Part shown: in pieces, positions 12,778 through 21,190 of the stretch
How positions within the stretch are numbered: position 1 is the stretch's first letter
Layout of the letters: each line of letters starts with the position of its first letter
Virus record (IMG/VR): IMGVR_UViG_3300036832_000381
Location: 1-39,429 of that record
Length of the DNA: 39,429 nt
Reading direction: 5' to 3' (one strand)
From: a virus
Notes under the pieces: generated by a model
What the model saw: the letters and a program-made list of their open reading frames with translations, nothing else
Database searches by the model: none
What the model was told of the DNA's origin: nothing
Position numbers and translations under genes: made by a program

Positions 12778-13221
12778 TTGACAACAATCGACAACGAAGC
12801 AACACCAAAGAAACGCGATACGCACGCGCACGTGCGTGCGGCGTCGTCACCCGAAGCGCGCGCGAAAGCCGTTGCAACATTCAAAGCACGACGCGCACTC
12901 GAATCGGCAAAGACCCGCGCGACAAATAAGAAAGGAAAGGCAAGCCAGATTGCCGCCGCGCATACTCCCGCAGCCCGCGCTAAAGCCGGCGCGACGCGAC
13001 GCGCAAACCACGCGGCCAAGAAAGCCGCCAAAGCTGCCGTCGCCGATCGCATGCGCCTGATACCGCTCGATGCGATAGCAGCCGATAAGCCGCCGCGAGG
13101 GCCTTACGCCAAGAGAAACGCAGGCGTGCACGTCGAATCACTCCCGCGAGGCAACAGCGGCGCTATGGATCGTCTGATCTTGCTGAAGCTGTTGCAGATC
13201 GCGGAGAAAATTGTCGGATAA
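12778..13221 (+). CDS. Basic Ala/Lys-rich hypothetical protein (147 aa)
   Basis: The probable start is TTG at 12778, 3 nt after the previous stop, with AAGGAGTAAG overlapping the preceding end. Two related segments are visible: ASSPEARAKAVATFKARRA (near 21-39) and AAHTPAARAKAGATRRANHA (near 59-78). This looks like a tandem repeat of a basic histone-like helix. The rest is rich in Ala, Arg and Lys and is probably nucleic-acid-binding. The C-terminus is a short hydrophobic helix (RLILLKLLQIAEKIV). Function is unknown; a nucleoid-associated or chromatin-like role is a guess from composition. Confidence 0.6.
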   Translation: MTTIDNEATPKKRDTHAHVRAASSPEARAKAVATFKARRALESAKTRATNKKGKASQIAAAHTPAARAKAGATRRANHAAKKAAKAAVADRMRLIPLDAIAADKPPRGPYAKRNAGVHVESLPRGNSGAMDRLILLKLLQIAEKIVG

Positions 13222-13240
13222 AAACGAAGCGTTGCATCGA

Positions 13241-13279
13241 TGCGCTGCACCGCAAAACAAAAGCGCATGTTCCTTTTTT
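13241..13279 (+). terminator. Weak terminator candidate
   Basis: TGCGC (13241-13245) pairs with GCGCA (13263-13267) around a 17-nt loop, followed 6 nt later by six T (13274-13279). The stem is short, so the terminator is uncertain. The position between two cargo genes is reasonable. Confidence 0.3.
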
Positions 13280-13301
13280 AAACTTTTCCCAGGAGCAGAC
13301 G

Positions 13302-13922
13302 ATGAAGGAATGCCGTAGTTTGAAACTGTTTGCTGGTGTTGCTGCGCTGTGTTTGATGTCAGCAGTCAGCGCCGCTCCACCCGACGTAGACTCAACCAGC
13401 GTTGGCCCGAAAGGCACCACATTTTCCTACAACAAACATCATCAACTCGTTGGGGTAACGCTGCGCGATGGGCGGACTCAGTGGCTCAAGTATGCACACG
13501 AGGGAGCCACCGAACCTAGCGCAATCAGTCCCGATGGTGTCGAGTGGGAGGACGCGGCGTGCCTGCATCCGAACCACTCGCAGCAGCCGTGCAAGTCATT
13601 CAGCAACAACGGCAAAGGCAGATCGGTGGGCAAGCGCTTCTCCGCAAAGACGTACACCGACGACGAGATGATGGGATGGGATACCGTTGACGACACGGTT
13701 ACCGAATCCTCCAACGAAGCCGATTTTGTTGACGCGACGTGGGGATTATTTTCACCAACCCCGGAGGAGGCCGTGTGTCAGGCTCAATGCACTTGGGTCT
13801 GGGGAATGTCGCTGCAAGCTTGCCAGATCATCGGATATTGGTTCGCAGCCGACCCCTTGATTGGCGTTTCGTGCGGCCTTTGGGAGACCGGAGTTTTTGC
13901 CGCGTGCATGCTGAGTTGTTAA
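13302..13922 (+). CDS. Secreted twin-CX3C protein with an RHS-like repeat
   Basis: This 206-residue exported protein has a signal peptide at 1-25 (ending VSAA). Residues 39-88 (GTTFSYNKHHQLVGVTLRDG...LKYA...SPDGVEW) resemble a single RHS/YD repeat. The C-terminal region holds six cysteines in the order C159-x3-C163, C174, C191, C202-x3-C206, symmetrical spacing expected for a disulfide-clamped helical hairpin. Such layouts occur at the ends of exported proteins in proteobacteria. A GGAGCAG site precedes the ATG. It does not resemble a structural phage protein, so I infer lysogenic-conversion cargo. The next gene encodes a small membrane protein 12 nt downstream. Confidence 0.7.
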   Translation: MKECRSLKLFAGVAALCLMSAVSAAPPDVDSTSVGPKGTTFSYNKHHQLVGVTLRDGRTQWLKYAHEGATEPSAISPDGVEWEDAACLHPNHSQQPCKSFSNNGKGRSVGKRFSAKTYTDDEMMGWDTVDDTVTESSNEADFVDATWGLFSPTPEEAVCQAQCTWVWGMSLQACQIIGYWFAADPLIGVSCGLWETGVFAACMLSC

Positions 13923-13934
13923 AAGGAGAGTGCC

Positions 13935-14153
13935 ATGAGAAAACTGAGTAGATGGGAACGTGGATTCCTGACGTTGATTCCAATGTTGGTTTACACGGCG
14001 TGGGTTTCGTATCACATCGCAGACATCACCGCGCCTAGGCTGAATCTCGTCGAAGTGTTTGCTGCGCTCGGGCTTATGTTGTGCGTCACGTGGGGTATCC
14101 ATCGCTATTTCAAACGAATGGACGACGACGCGCGCAAACAAAATCCGTTATAG
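13935..14153 (+). CDS. Two-segment membrane protein (72 aa)
   Basis: AAAAGGAGAGTGCC precedes the ATG, a strong ribosome binding site. The basic start (MRKLSRWERG) is followed by two hydrophobic stretches: FLTLIPMLVYTAWVSYHIA and LNLVEVFAALGLMLCVTWGI. A basic tail (RYFKRMDDDARKQN) follows. This could be a holin-type protein or a partner of the secreted protein just upstream. Being on the plus strand, away from the late genes, argues against a classical lysis role. It is the last plus-strand gene before the convergent end. Confidence 0.65.
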   Translation: MRKLSRWERGFLTLIPMLVYTAWVSYHIADITAPRLNLVEVFAALGLMLCVTWGIHRYFKRMDDDARKQNPL

Positions 14154-14174
14154 AATCATTTCGTCGGGGACAAC

Positions 14175-14197
14175 GAAGACACTCGCGGTGTTTCTTC
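14175..14197. terminator. Possible bidirectional terminator between convergent genes
   Basis: GAAGA (14175-14179) pairs with TCTTC (14193-14197), and the adjacent CAC pairs with GTG around a 5-nt loop, with a two-base bulge. The 57-nt gap separates plus-strand and minus-strand gene ends, where a terminator is expected, but no T-tract is clear. Confidence 0.3.
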
Positions 14198-14210
14198 GCT
14201 GCCTTCAGGG

Positions 14211-14432
14211 CTAACCCGACTTCGCTCTGCACACCAGCGCGCGCGCCGCCAACACAATCGCTTCCTCTCGCGTGCGCGCGGTTACTCGCAACAGCACGCG
14301 CGAATCCGGTCCGCCGCCGCCCGGTGACGACACTCCTTTCGAGACCATCCAGCCGCGCCGAGTCAGTTCCTTTGTTGGCCGCTTGACTAGCGTGTACGTG
14401 AACGACTCAGGCGCGATGTCGCGCGGGATCAT
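14211..14432 (-). CDS. Hypothetical protein (73 aa), end of late operon
   Basis: I chose the ATG at 14432, which has GGAGAGTG about 6 nt upstream and lies within the end of the cupin gene (26-nt overlap). The 73 residues contain a strand-turn-strand segment (SFTYTLVKRPTKELTRRGWMVSKG), a Gly run (GGGG) and a closing helix (TREEAIVLAARALVCRA). No family is recognised. It is the last gene of the minus-strand late series. Confidence 0.5.
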   Translation of the reverse strand: MIPRDIAPESFTYTLVKRPTKELTRRGWMVSKGVSSPGGGGPDSRVLLRVTARTREEAIVLAARALVCRAKSG

Positions 14433-14766
14433 CGAGCGCACTCTCCCAAAAATATTGTTGGTCCTCCGTATAATCTTCCGGCAACTCAAACACGCAATAC
14501 CAGATAGTGTCGTCCTCCAACGCTTTCACATGATGTAGCGCGTCCTTCGGCACGATCACGTGCGCAGGCGCGCGCACGATCTCTTCGCGCCCGTCGCCCC
14601 ACTTGATCGAGATCGCGCCGCGCGCAACGAGCGTGGGATGGTCGACCATATGCTTGTGGCCTTCCATCCCCTGCCCTTTCTCCATCCTGAAGTAGCGATA
14701 GACGAAGCGCGGCAGCGCTGCTCCCTGCGGTCGAATGAATCCGATCTCGATTTTGTTGTTGTTCAC
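14407..14766 (-). CDS. Cupin-fold protein (119 aa)
   Basis: The GTG start overlaps the stop of the giant tail gene (GTGA), so it is coupled to it. Cupin signatures are the GHKHMVDHPTLVARGAISIKWGD segment, with probable metal ligands in GHKH, and the downstream VPKDALHHV. Cupins are small beta-barrels with diverse roles such as sugar isomerisation, dioxygenase activity or simple binding. In a phage tail operon, a chaperone or carbohydrate-binding partner of the receptor-binding protein is plausible. No catalytic assignment is possible from sequence. Confidence 0.65.
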   Translation of the reverse strand: MNNNKIEIGFIRPQGAALPRFVYRYFRMEKGQGMEGHKHMVDHPTLVARGAISIKWGDGREEIVRAPAHVIVPKDALHHVKALEDDTIWYCVFELPEDYTEDQQYFWESALDDPARHRA

Positions 14767-17700
14767 GAGTTTGAATCCACGCTGATGTCGTCAAAAAACA
14801 TCCCGCGAAAACCGTAGGATGCGGACGACAGTCCCCATACGCCAACGCGTCCGATAGCGCTAAACGCCGAATCAACAACGCTGCCCACGTTAACGCCATC
14901 GATATAAAGTGTGAGCGTCGTTCCAGCCAAAACGAGTTTGAGCACATACTCGTTTCCAAGCGTCAGCGTTTGGGTGTAACCGATGATCCAGGTCTCGGTG
15001 CCAGCGACCCACTTGGATACATACCACGCGCTCGCATCCGGCGCGTACCCTGCAAGGTAAAAATTGTTGTCGTCGACATAGCGCGCAACGATGCCTTGGC
15101 GCACAAATTCGCCGTTGTCGGATTGCTGCCACCAATTCGTGCAGGTAACGGTGTAATCGGGGGTCGATGGAATACCGGAAGTGAGATAGATATACGCCAA
15201 TGCGTTTGTCGCAATATTTTTGGCCGCGTTGCTTTCGATTGCAAAGCCTGACCCGCCCAGCCCGATGGTTTGAGTCCATACCGCGCCAACTTGACCGACA
15301 TGGTCTTGCAGCCATGTGCCGTCCGGATCGACAAACGTATCGTGCACATAATTCACGACGCTACCGCTGATCACTGAAACAGCCGCGCTTGTCACTGCGA
15401 TGCCTGTCGTCGGTGCAACCGTTGAAACTGGCGTTACTCGGAACGCCACCGACGTACCCGCATCCGCGCTGACCAACAAATAAGTGCTCGCAGTCGCGCC
15501 ACTGATGGCGACCCCGTTGCGAAGCCATGCAAACAGCGATACACCCTCCGGGTCGCTGTCAGGGTCCGAATACGTATAGTGACCCGTCAACGTCTGCCCG
15601 ACGGTTGGAGTGCCGCTGATGGTGACGCTCGACGCGACCGGCGCGCCAGCTGCCGCCGAGACTGACACCGGCAAACTCGTCACCGTGCTCCCGGTCGTCG
15701 GCGCAACAGTAGAAACAGGAGTCACCCGAAACGAAATGTTGGTGCCAGCGTCAGCGGTCACCAGCGTGTAGGTGATCGCTGTTGCTCCACCGATTGGCGA
15801 AGCATTACGCAGCCATTGAAAAATCGACACACCCTCCGGATCACTGTCGGGGTCCGAATACGTGTAATGACCGGTCAACGTTTGCCCAACGGTCGGCGTG
15901 CCGCTGATCGTCAGACTGGAAGCCACCGGAACACCAGCGCCGCCTGTGGTGTTTGCATCGACCCGCATATCTCCGAAGTAGATTCCGTGCCCGTAGTAGG
16001 TCATATTGCTAATACCAAACAGGCCAACTTTGCCGGGCGCAATGAACGACGTGTCGGTGGCCGTAATAATGTCGACGCCATCAACGTTCAGCTTGATCGT
16101 CGAGCCTTGCAAAATCAGTTTGACGGTATTCGTCGTACCGTTTGCGATCGTCTGCGCGTGATTGGCAATAGTCGAATCGGTTCCTGCGACTCTTTTGATG
16201 AGATACCAGTAGCCGCCACCGTCAGGTGCATATCCGGCTCTATAATAGTTAGCGTCATCCACCCAGCGCGCTATGATCGCCTGCCGAACAAACGCGGACC
16301 CATCCCAATACGACAAACTATGGGTAATCATGACCGTGTAATCGGCAGTTGCGAGCGCCGCATTTGAGTGATAGTGATACTCGGACAAGTTGGTCGCGTC
16401 GCACTTCGCAGAATTGGACAAGATCGAGAAACCGCTTCCGCCGACACCCCCTCCACGAATCCATCCCGAGCCACTATCGGCTGTGTGATTTTCCAGCGGT
16501 GAACCGTCCGCGCCGTTGAAATTGTCGAGCAGATAGTTGGCCCCGCCACCGCCACCGCCACCGGCAATCGTCACTGGCGAGCTGGTGACCGCAGTTCCAT
16601 TCGTCGGCGGAATCGTGGAAACAGGCGTCACGCGAAACGAAATACCCGCGCCAGCATCGGCAGTGACAAGCGTATATGTGAGCGCCGTTGCACCGGTAAT
16701 TGCGACTCCACCACGCAGCCATGCAAAGGTCGAAGAGCCTTCAGGATCGCCGTCGGGGTCGGAGTACGTGTAATGGCCTGTCAGCGTTTGTCCGACAGTG
16801 GGAGTTCCGCTGATGCTCACGGCTGACGCAACCGGCGCTCCGGTCGGTGCGGGAATGTTTACGGCAGCGCTCGTAACTGGCGAGCCTGTGCTCGGTGCCA
16901 CCGTCGCGACAGGCGTCACTCTGAACGTGATCGCTGCGCCAACGTCGGCGGATTGCACCGTGTACGTGATCGCAGTTGCGCCACCGATCACGACACCGTT
17001 GCGCAGCCATGCGTAGACCGACACGCCTTGCGGATCGCTATCCACGTCCGCGTAGGTGTAATGCCCGGTCAACACTTGGCCGACTGCTGGCGTTCCGCTG
17101 ATCGAAACCGCTGAGGCCGTCGGCGCATGACCAGGCGGCGGCGCGCCACCATCGACCAGTGGCATGAACATCATCGGCGACCATTGCTCGCTGAGCCACG
17201 TCAGACACTTGTATGTCTTGTTGACATCGAGTCGGCCGAAGATGCCCCATGCCATAGTCGCACCGATGACACCCGGATACGGCAAATCGCTGACGAATGC
17301 GCAGGCCCAAGTAACCGGATCAATGCTTAGCAAACTTTTGAGCGAGGGGTTGCTCTCCCCATCTCGTGGACCCCACTTGAAGCCAAACAGGAAGCGATCG
17401 TTGAATGGATCGTAGATCAGTTGCGTGTAGTTGGTGTCGGCACCGCCCCAATTCGGACTTGACAAGATTTCGGGCGGCAGCGTGATCGTGTGCGGACCAG
17501 AACACACCCACGTCGTCATGTCGACTTCGTAAAAAGAAAAGTTGTCGCTGCTCTTTTGAATGATCAGTCGGTTCCTCGCCGGATCGACCATTTGCGGTTG
17601 CCACCACCAACTAGAGAAGGAAACGCCACTCGTGAAAAATGGCGCCGTCCAACTGTTCGTCGCCGGGTTGTAGATGGTGAAGCTGCCAACGTATGGACCG

Positions 17701-20657
17701 GCCCACATGATGATTTTTTCATCGCGCGGATCGACGCACATAGGCGCGTAGCTCTGGCTCACACCGACCGGAGGCATCGGCCACGAATATGGCGGGTCCC
17801 AAAGATTCGTCACGAGATCGAATCCGTCGACCGCCCATGGCGAGTCATTGATAAGGAATAATCGATCGTGTGCTCCGCCGTCGGCCATAGCTGGCGCGCT
17901 GCCTGCAAGGCCCTTGCGAAATCGATTCGAGTAGTAAGTGTGAATGCACATCCGAATAATCGGACCATAGTCGCCGCGATTGTAGCCACCTATAGATTGG
18001 TCGCCCAAATCGCGATGGTCACTACCTGGGTTAAGCAACGCCCACGTCGGCGCATTCTGCTTTAGGTCCATGCCCCATGTCGTGTTGTACGGGTTGCCGG
18101 TCGGCGGATGCCCGCCGTTGGCCGCGAGGTAGATGCCATCGTTGAAGCTGATCGAGCCAGACCAATTGTTGATCTGGTTCGCGTTAATGGGGTCTTGTCC
18201 TGCGGCAGCGATGCCCTGCTCGAACGTCTGCGAAGTCACCGTGCCCCACGTGTCTTTTACCGTGTTCGTCGTGCGCCACGTCGGATAACTGTCGAACAAT
18301 TCGGCTGGAACACCGCACCATGTGCTACCCGCTGCGAATCGAGCGAATCGATAATGCGCGTTGCTGTTCACGATGCCATGTCCGCCATGATAGAGGTTGA
18401 CGAAGAATTGATTGACGCGCGTCTCGGGCGCGTTGCGGTATTTCGCCGTCGTCGTTGTCCATGCGGTGTGCCCGTTGACGCGGAATTCGCCGTATCCATC
18501 GGATGCGCCCGCTGTGTTCAGGATCACGCCCAACTCCAAACACACCCATCGATTCGTGCGGACAAAAGCGTTGAAGGGAGTGCCAATCGGAACATGAGGA
18601 TCGGGATACGGGCCACCGTCCTTCGTGCCTTCTTTCTTGCCTTCTTCGGCGTCGTAGAGATATTTGTAAAGCGGATACAGGCCGGGATTTGTGCGTGATG
18701 GTTCGCCGTTGTTGACGCGATACGCGATCATCTCGTTGCTCGGCGGAATCTCCATCGTTTCGTTGTAGATCGGCCCCATCATTTTGACGCCATCGGTGAC
18801 CGCCGCAGCAACGTCGTCCTCCATGTACACGAGCCAACGCGTATAGACCGCTTCGCGATTCTGACCGTACGGCAAGCGCCACGAGCACACTCGATTGCCA
18901 CCAGTCGGTAGCGGATTGTTGTACGCTGGGTCGAAGTGCATGCGCACGTATTTGATGCCGAGCGCATCGATGCCGTACTCGGTGCCGCCGTTCGCGATCG
19001 GGTAATCGATTCGTCCTGGCGCGCCGCCCCACGCCAGATTCGACGCGTTGATTACGTCCTGATCGCTCTGCGGTTCGAAGTTCCAAATATCGCCGGGACC
19101 ACCGGGCGCACCGGTTGGCACCGAGTAATCAGTGATCAGCGGACCCTTGACCTTGAACGCGCGCACCGAGCCGTCGGTCGAGTAGTAATCGAACGACAAC
19201 GTGTGACCGCGCCCCGGATTCTCGACAAGGATTTGGTTGTTATAGTGCGAGGGAAACGGGTTCGAGTATGCAGAGTCCGACTTTATCCAAAAGCCTTGTG
19301 CGGGTGCGCCGTCGATGTGCACGTAGCTGTTGATATTGACGCCGAAAAGAATCACGTCGCCATCGATGCCGCTGATATCGACCGAGCCAGTGCCCGAGCC
19401 GCCAAGCGCGCTCTGCGCTATTGGCACGGTGCCCTGATCGGTGCCGTTTGCATCGGTCCAATCACCGCCCGGATTCACCCATGGCGCATAGTTCACGCCG
19501 TTCGCGACCCATGCGCCTTGCCAATTCGTGAGGCCGTTCTCGATGTTGAGCCTGCCGGTACTCGGTGGTGTGACGATCACATTCGCTACCGTGACCGCTG
19601 CGCTGGTTACCGGACTTCCATTGGTCGGTGCAACTGTCGCAACCGGGACCACGCGGAAAGCGATTTGTTGCCCACCATCGGCGCTGACGAGCACGTAATT
19701 TTTTGCGGTCGCACCCGAGATCGGCGAGCCATTGCGAAGCCACGAAAAGACCGACGCGCCTTCGGGGTCGTTCTGCGGATCAGAGTAGACATACGTGCCG
19801 GTCAATGTCTGCCCGACTGTCGGCGTTCCGGAGATCGTGACGCTGCTCGCGCTCGGTGCACTGCCGCCCGCTGGAATAGAGACCGGCGCGCTGCTAACCG
19901 GCGTACCATTGGTCGGCGCGACGGTCGAGACCGGAGTCACCAGAAACGCGACGTTCGTGCCCGCGTCGGCACTGACGAGTAGATAGGTGAGCGTCGTTGC
20001 GCCTGCGATCGGCGAGCCATTGCGCAACCATGCGAACAGCGACGCGCCTTGTGGATCGCCGTCCGGATCATAGTACGTGTAATGTCCGGTCAAGGTTTGA
20101 CCGACGCTCGGCGTCCCTGTGATCGAAACGCCCGACGCGCTTGGCGCGCCCGCTGGTGCTGGAACCGTAACAATCGGACTCGTCACCGGGAGGCCAGTCG
20201 TTGGCGCAACGGTCGACACTGGCGTGATGCGAAACGAGATCACTTTTCCGGCATCGGGACTGACCAACGAGTAGGTCTTTGCGGTGGCGCCTGGAATCGG
20301 CGTCCCGTTGCGCAACCATTCGTAGATCGAAACGGCTTCGCCGTCGCCGTCTGGATCGTAGAACGAATAATTGCCGGTCAATATCTGACCGACCATCGGT
20401 ATGCCGCTGATGATGACGTTCAACGCAACGGGAACCTGCGGCGTTGGCGTTGCGCCAGCTGCACGACGCAAGCCGATCGATAGCCCGAGCATGCGTTCAT
20501 CTTGCGCCGCATTCACTTCCTGAATCTGCTCGACGCTCGCGTCATACGCAGCTTGGAACGAATCCTCGAAAGGTTCCGCAAGCGGCGTAACTCCCGGCGC
20601 TGGCGGTGTTTCTTTCGGCGCGCTCGATGGTGGTACCTTCGTCGGATCGACTTTCAT
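14763..20657 (-). CDS. Giant modular tail fibre / receptor-binding protein (1964 aa)
   Basis: This is probably the host-recognition protein at the tail tip. Order of modules: N-terminal anchor (1-70, similar to the neighbouring 95-aa protein); three Ig-like repeats (~77-360); a beta-sandwich (~370-520); a jelly-roll region (~585-775) resembling polysaccharide-lyase/Cip1-like domains (REAVYTRWLVYMEDD, GVKMMGP, FFVNLYHGGHG); a Kelch-type propeller (~780-1175); two Ig repeats (~1180-1360); a Gly-rich linker; a LamG-like domain (~1366-1566); two more Ig repeats (~1578-1760); and a second LamG-like domain to the end. Ig repeats share ISGTPTVGQTLTGHYTYSDP and WLRNG. The architecture suggests adhesin or depolymerase activity against surface polysaccharide. 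It is not a typical lambda J; the upstream genes supply the hub. Confidence 0.8.
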   Translation of the reverse strand: MKVDPTKVPPSSAPKETPPAPGVTPLAEPFEDSFQAAYDASVEQIQEVNAAQDERMLGLSIGLRRAAGATPTPQVPVALNVIISGIPMVGQILTGNYSFYDPDGDGEAVSIYEWLRNGTPIPGATAKTYSLVSPDAGKVISFRITPVSTVAPTTGLPVTSPIVTVPAPAGAPSASGVSITGTPSVGQTLTGHYTYYDPDGDPQGASLFAWLRNGSPIAGATTLTYLLVSADAGTNVAFLVTPVSTVAPTNGTPVSSAPVSIPAGGSAPSASSVTISGTPTVGQTLTGTYVYSDPQNDPEGASVFSWLRNGSPISGATAKNYVLVSADGGQQIAFRVVPVATVAPTNGSPVTSAAVTVANVIVTPPSTGRLNIENGLTNWQGAWVANGVNYAPWVNPGGDWTDANGTDQGTVPIAQSALGGSGTGSVDISGIDGDVILFGVNINSYVHIDGAPAQGFWIKSDSAYSNPFPSHYNNQILVENPGRGHTLSFDYYSTDGSVRAFKVKGPLITDYSVPTGAPGGPGDIWNFEPQSDQDVINASNLAWGGAPGRIDYPIANGGTEYGIDALGIKYVRMHFDPAYNNPLPTGGNRVCSWRLPYGQNREAVYTRWLVYMEDDVAAAVTDGVKMMGPIYNETMEIPPSNEMIAYRVNNGEPSRTNPGLYPLYKYLYDAEEGKKEGTKDGGPYPDPHVPIGTPFNAFVRTNRWVCLELGVILNTAGASDGYGEFRVNGHTAWTTTTAKYRNAPETRVNQFFVNLYHGGHGIVNSNAHYRFARFAAGSTWCGVPAELFDSYPTWRTTNTVKDTWGTVTSQTFEQGIAAAGQDPINANQINNWSGSISFNDGIYLAANGGHPPTGNPYNTTWGMDLKQNAPTWALLNPGSDHRDLGDQSIGGYNRGDYGPIIRMCIHTYYSNRFRKGLAGSAPAMADGGAHDRLFLINDSPWAVDGFDLVTNLWDPPYSWPMPPVGVSQSYAPMCVDPRDEKIIMWAGPYVGSFTIYNPATNSWTAPFFTSGVSFSSWWWQPQMVDPARNRLIIQKSSDNFSFYEVDMTTWVCSGPHTITLPPEILSSPNWGGADTNYTQLIYDPFNDRFLFGFKWGPRDGESNPSLKSLLSIDPVTWACAFVSDLPYPGVIGATMAWGIFGRLDVNKTYKCLTWLSEQWSPMMFMPLVDGGAPPPGHAPTASAVSISGTPAVGQVLTGHYTYADVDSDPQGVSVYAWLRNGVVIGGATAITYTVQSADVGAAITFRVTPVATVAPSTGSPVTSAAVNIPAPTGAPVASAVSISGTPTVGQTLTGHYTYSDPDGDPEGSSTFAWLRGGVAITGATALTYTLVTADAGAGISFRVTPVSTIPPTNGTAVTSSPVTIAGGGGGGGANYLLDNFNGADGSPLENHTADSGSGWIRGGGVGGSGFSILSNSAKCDATNLSEYHYHSNAALATADYTVMITHSLSYWDGSAFVRQAIIARWVDDANYYRAGYAPDGGGYWYLIKRVAGTDSTIANHAQTIANGTTNTVKLILQGSTIKLNVDGVDIITATDTSFIAPGKVGLFGISNMTYYGHGIYFGDMRVDANTTGGAGVPVASSLTISGTPTVGQTLTGHYTYSDPDSDPEGVSIFQWLRNASPIGGATAITYTLVTADAGTNISFRVTPVSTVAPTTGSTVTSLPVSVSAAAGAPVASSVTISGTPTVGQTLTGHYTYSDPDSDPEGVSLFAWLRNGVAISGATASTYLLVSADAGTSVAFRVTPVSTVAPTTGIAVTSAAVSVISGSVVNYVHDTFVDPDGTWLQDHVGQVGAVWTQTIGLGGSGFAIESNAAKNIATNALAYIYLTSGIPSTPDYTVTCTNWWQQSDNGEFVRQGIVARYVDDNNFYLAGYAPDASAWYVSKWVAGTETWIIGYTQTLTLGNEYVLKLVLAGTTLTLYIDGVNVGSVVDSAFSAIGRVGVWGLSSASYGFRGMFFDDISVDSNS
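15360..20430 (-). repeat. Seven Ig-like domain repeats within the tail protein
   Basis: Repeats of about 90 residues (about 270-290 nt) recur seven times, at roughly 20430-20160, 20145-19870, 19850-19575, 17125-16840, 16825-16560, 15930-15650 and 15640-15365. The DNA is also repetitive, since the DPDGDP and GQTLTGHYTY segments are nearly identical between some copies. Unique blocks interrupt them. This favours homologous exchange and copy-number change. Confidence 0.85.
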
Positions 20658-20658
20658 A

Positions 20659-20946
20659 TCAATGACCCCCCCGACACAGACCAGTAGCGAGTCCGTGCAT
20701 GCGTGCTACTTGCGCGGCATACCCGGCGTCGCGCTGTGCTTGCGCTTCCGCTGCCGCCTGCGCATAGACTGCCTGAAAGTTTTGCCCATAAATCACAGCG
20801 CCGGGCGCCGCTGGCGTTTCTGGCGTGACTTCTTCCGGCGTTGCTGGCTTGACTTCTTCGGCTGGTGTCTGCTCTTTCGTCGCCCCGACGGTGATCGCTT
20901 CAGATTGCGGCGCTTCTGGCTTCGCTTTCATCGGTTCCACTTTCAT
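20659..20946 (-). CDS. Short protein homologous to the tail fibre anchor (95 aa)
   Basis: The protein begins MKVEPMKAKP, close to MKVDPTKVPP of the giant protein. After a Pro/Glu/Thr-rich linker, the pattern NFQAVYAQAAAEAQ...ARMHGLATGL parallels SFQAAYDASVEQ...ERMLGLSIGL in that protein (about residues 33-62). It therefore looks like a stand-alone duplicate of the attachment domain, without the receptor-binding part. The ATG is downstream of a GGAGA site. Its stop precedes the giant gene's ATG by 1 nt. Possible roles: a capping or competition subunit, or a remnant of an ancestral fibre gene. Proline-rich composition makes it largely disordered. Confidence 0.7.
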   Translation of the reverse strand: MKVEPMKAKPEAPQSEAITVGATKEQTPAEEVKPATPEEVTPETPAAPGAVIYGQNFQAVYAQAAAEAQAQRDAGYAAQVARMHGLATGLCRGGH

Positions 20947-20956
20947 GAAAATCTCC

Positions 20957-21178
20957 TTAGCCTTTTCGCAAAACGTAACTAAGCACGGCGACGATCACCG
21001 AAGTGATGATCAACCCCGCGAAGCCGAACGCGATCAGTTTGACCGGCTCGAATTCATGTTTGCTTACCAGTTCGTGTTTGAACAGATACGTCAGCAAGCG
21101 CACTTTTGCTTGCAGGACGGCGATCGCCGAATTGACATCTCGGGGATCGTCGGCGCCGTTTTCTTCGTCGCGTTCCAC
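20957..21178 (-). CDS. Small protein with C-terminal membrane segment (73 aa)
   Basis: The acidic N-terminus (MERDEENGADDPRDV) leads into a helix (NSAIAVLQAKVRLLTYLF) and a single hydrophobic segment (LIAFGFAGLIITSVIVAVLSYVL) ending RKG. The pattern resembles XhlA-type haemolysin/holin-associated proteins, with a coiled-coil region and one C-terminal transmembrane helix. It sits between tail tip genes. It is the best holin-like candidate on the late strand, but no endolysin is adjacent. A tail-associated function is the alternative. Confidence 0.55.
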   Translation of the reverse strand: MERDEENGADDPRDVNSAIAVLQAKVRLLTYLFKHELVSKHEFEPVKLIAFGFAGLIITSVIVAVLSYVLRKG

Positions 21179-21190
21179 AATATAGCCCTG

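Noticed and set aside
18936-19982. Long plus-strand frame (348 codons) inside the tail gene
   Set aside because: It lies opposite the repetitive, clearly coding minus-strand gene; Arg/Ala/Asp-rich composition is typical of an antisense shadow in high-GC DNA.
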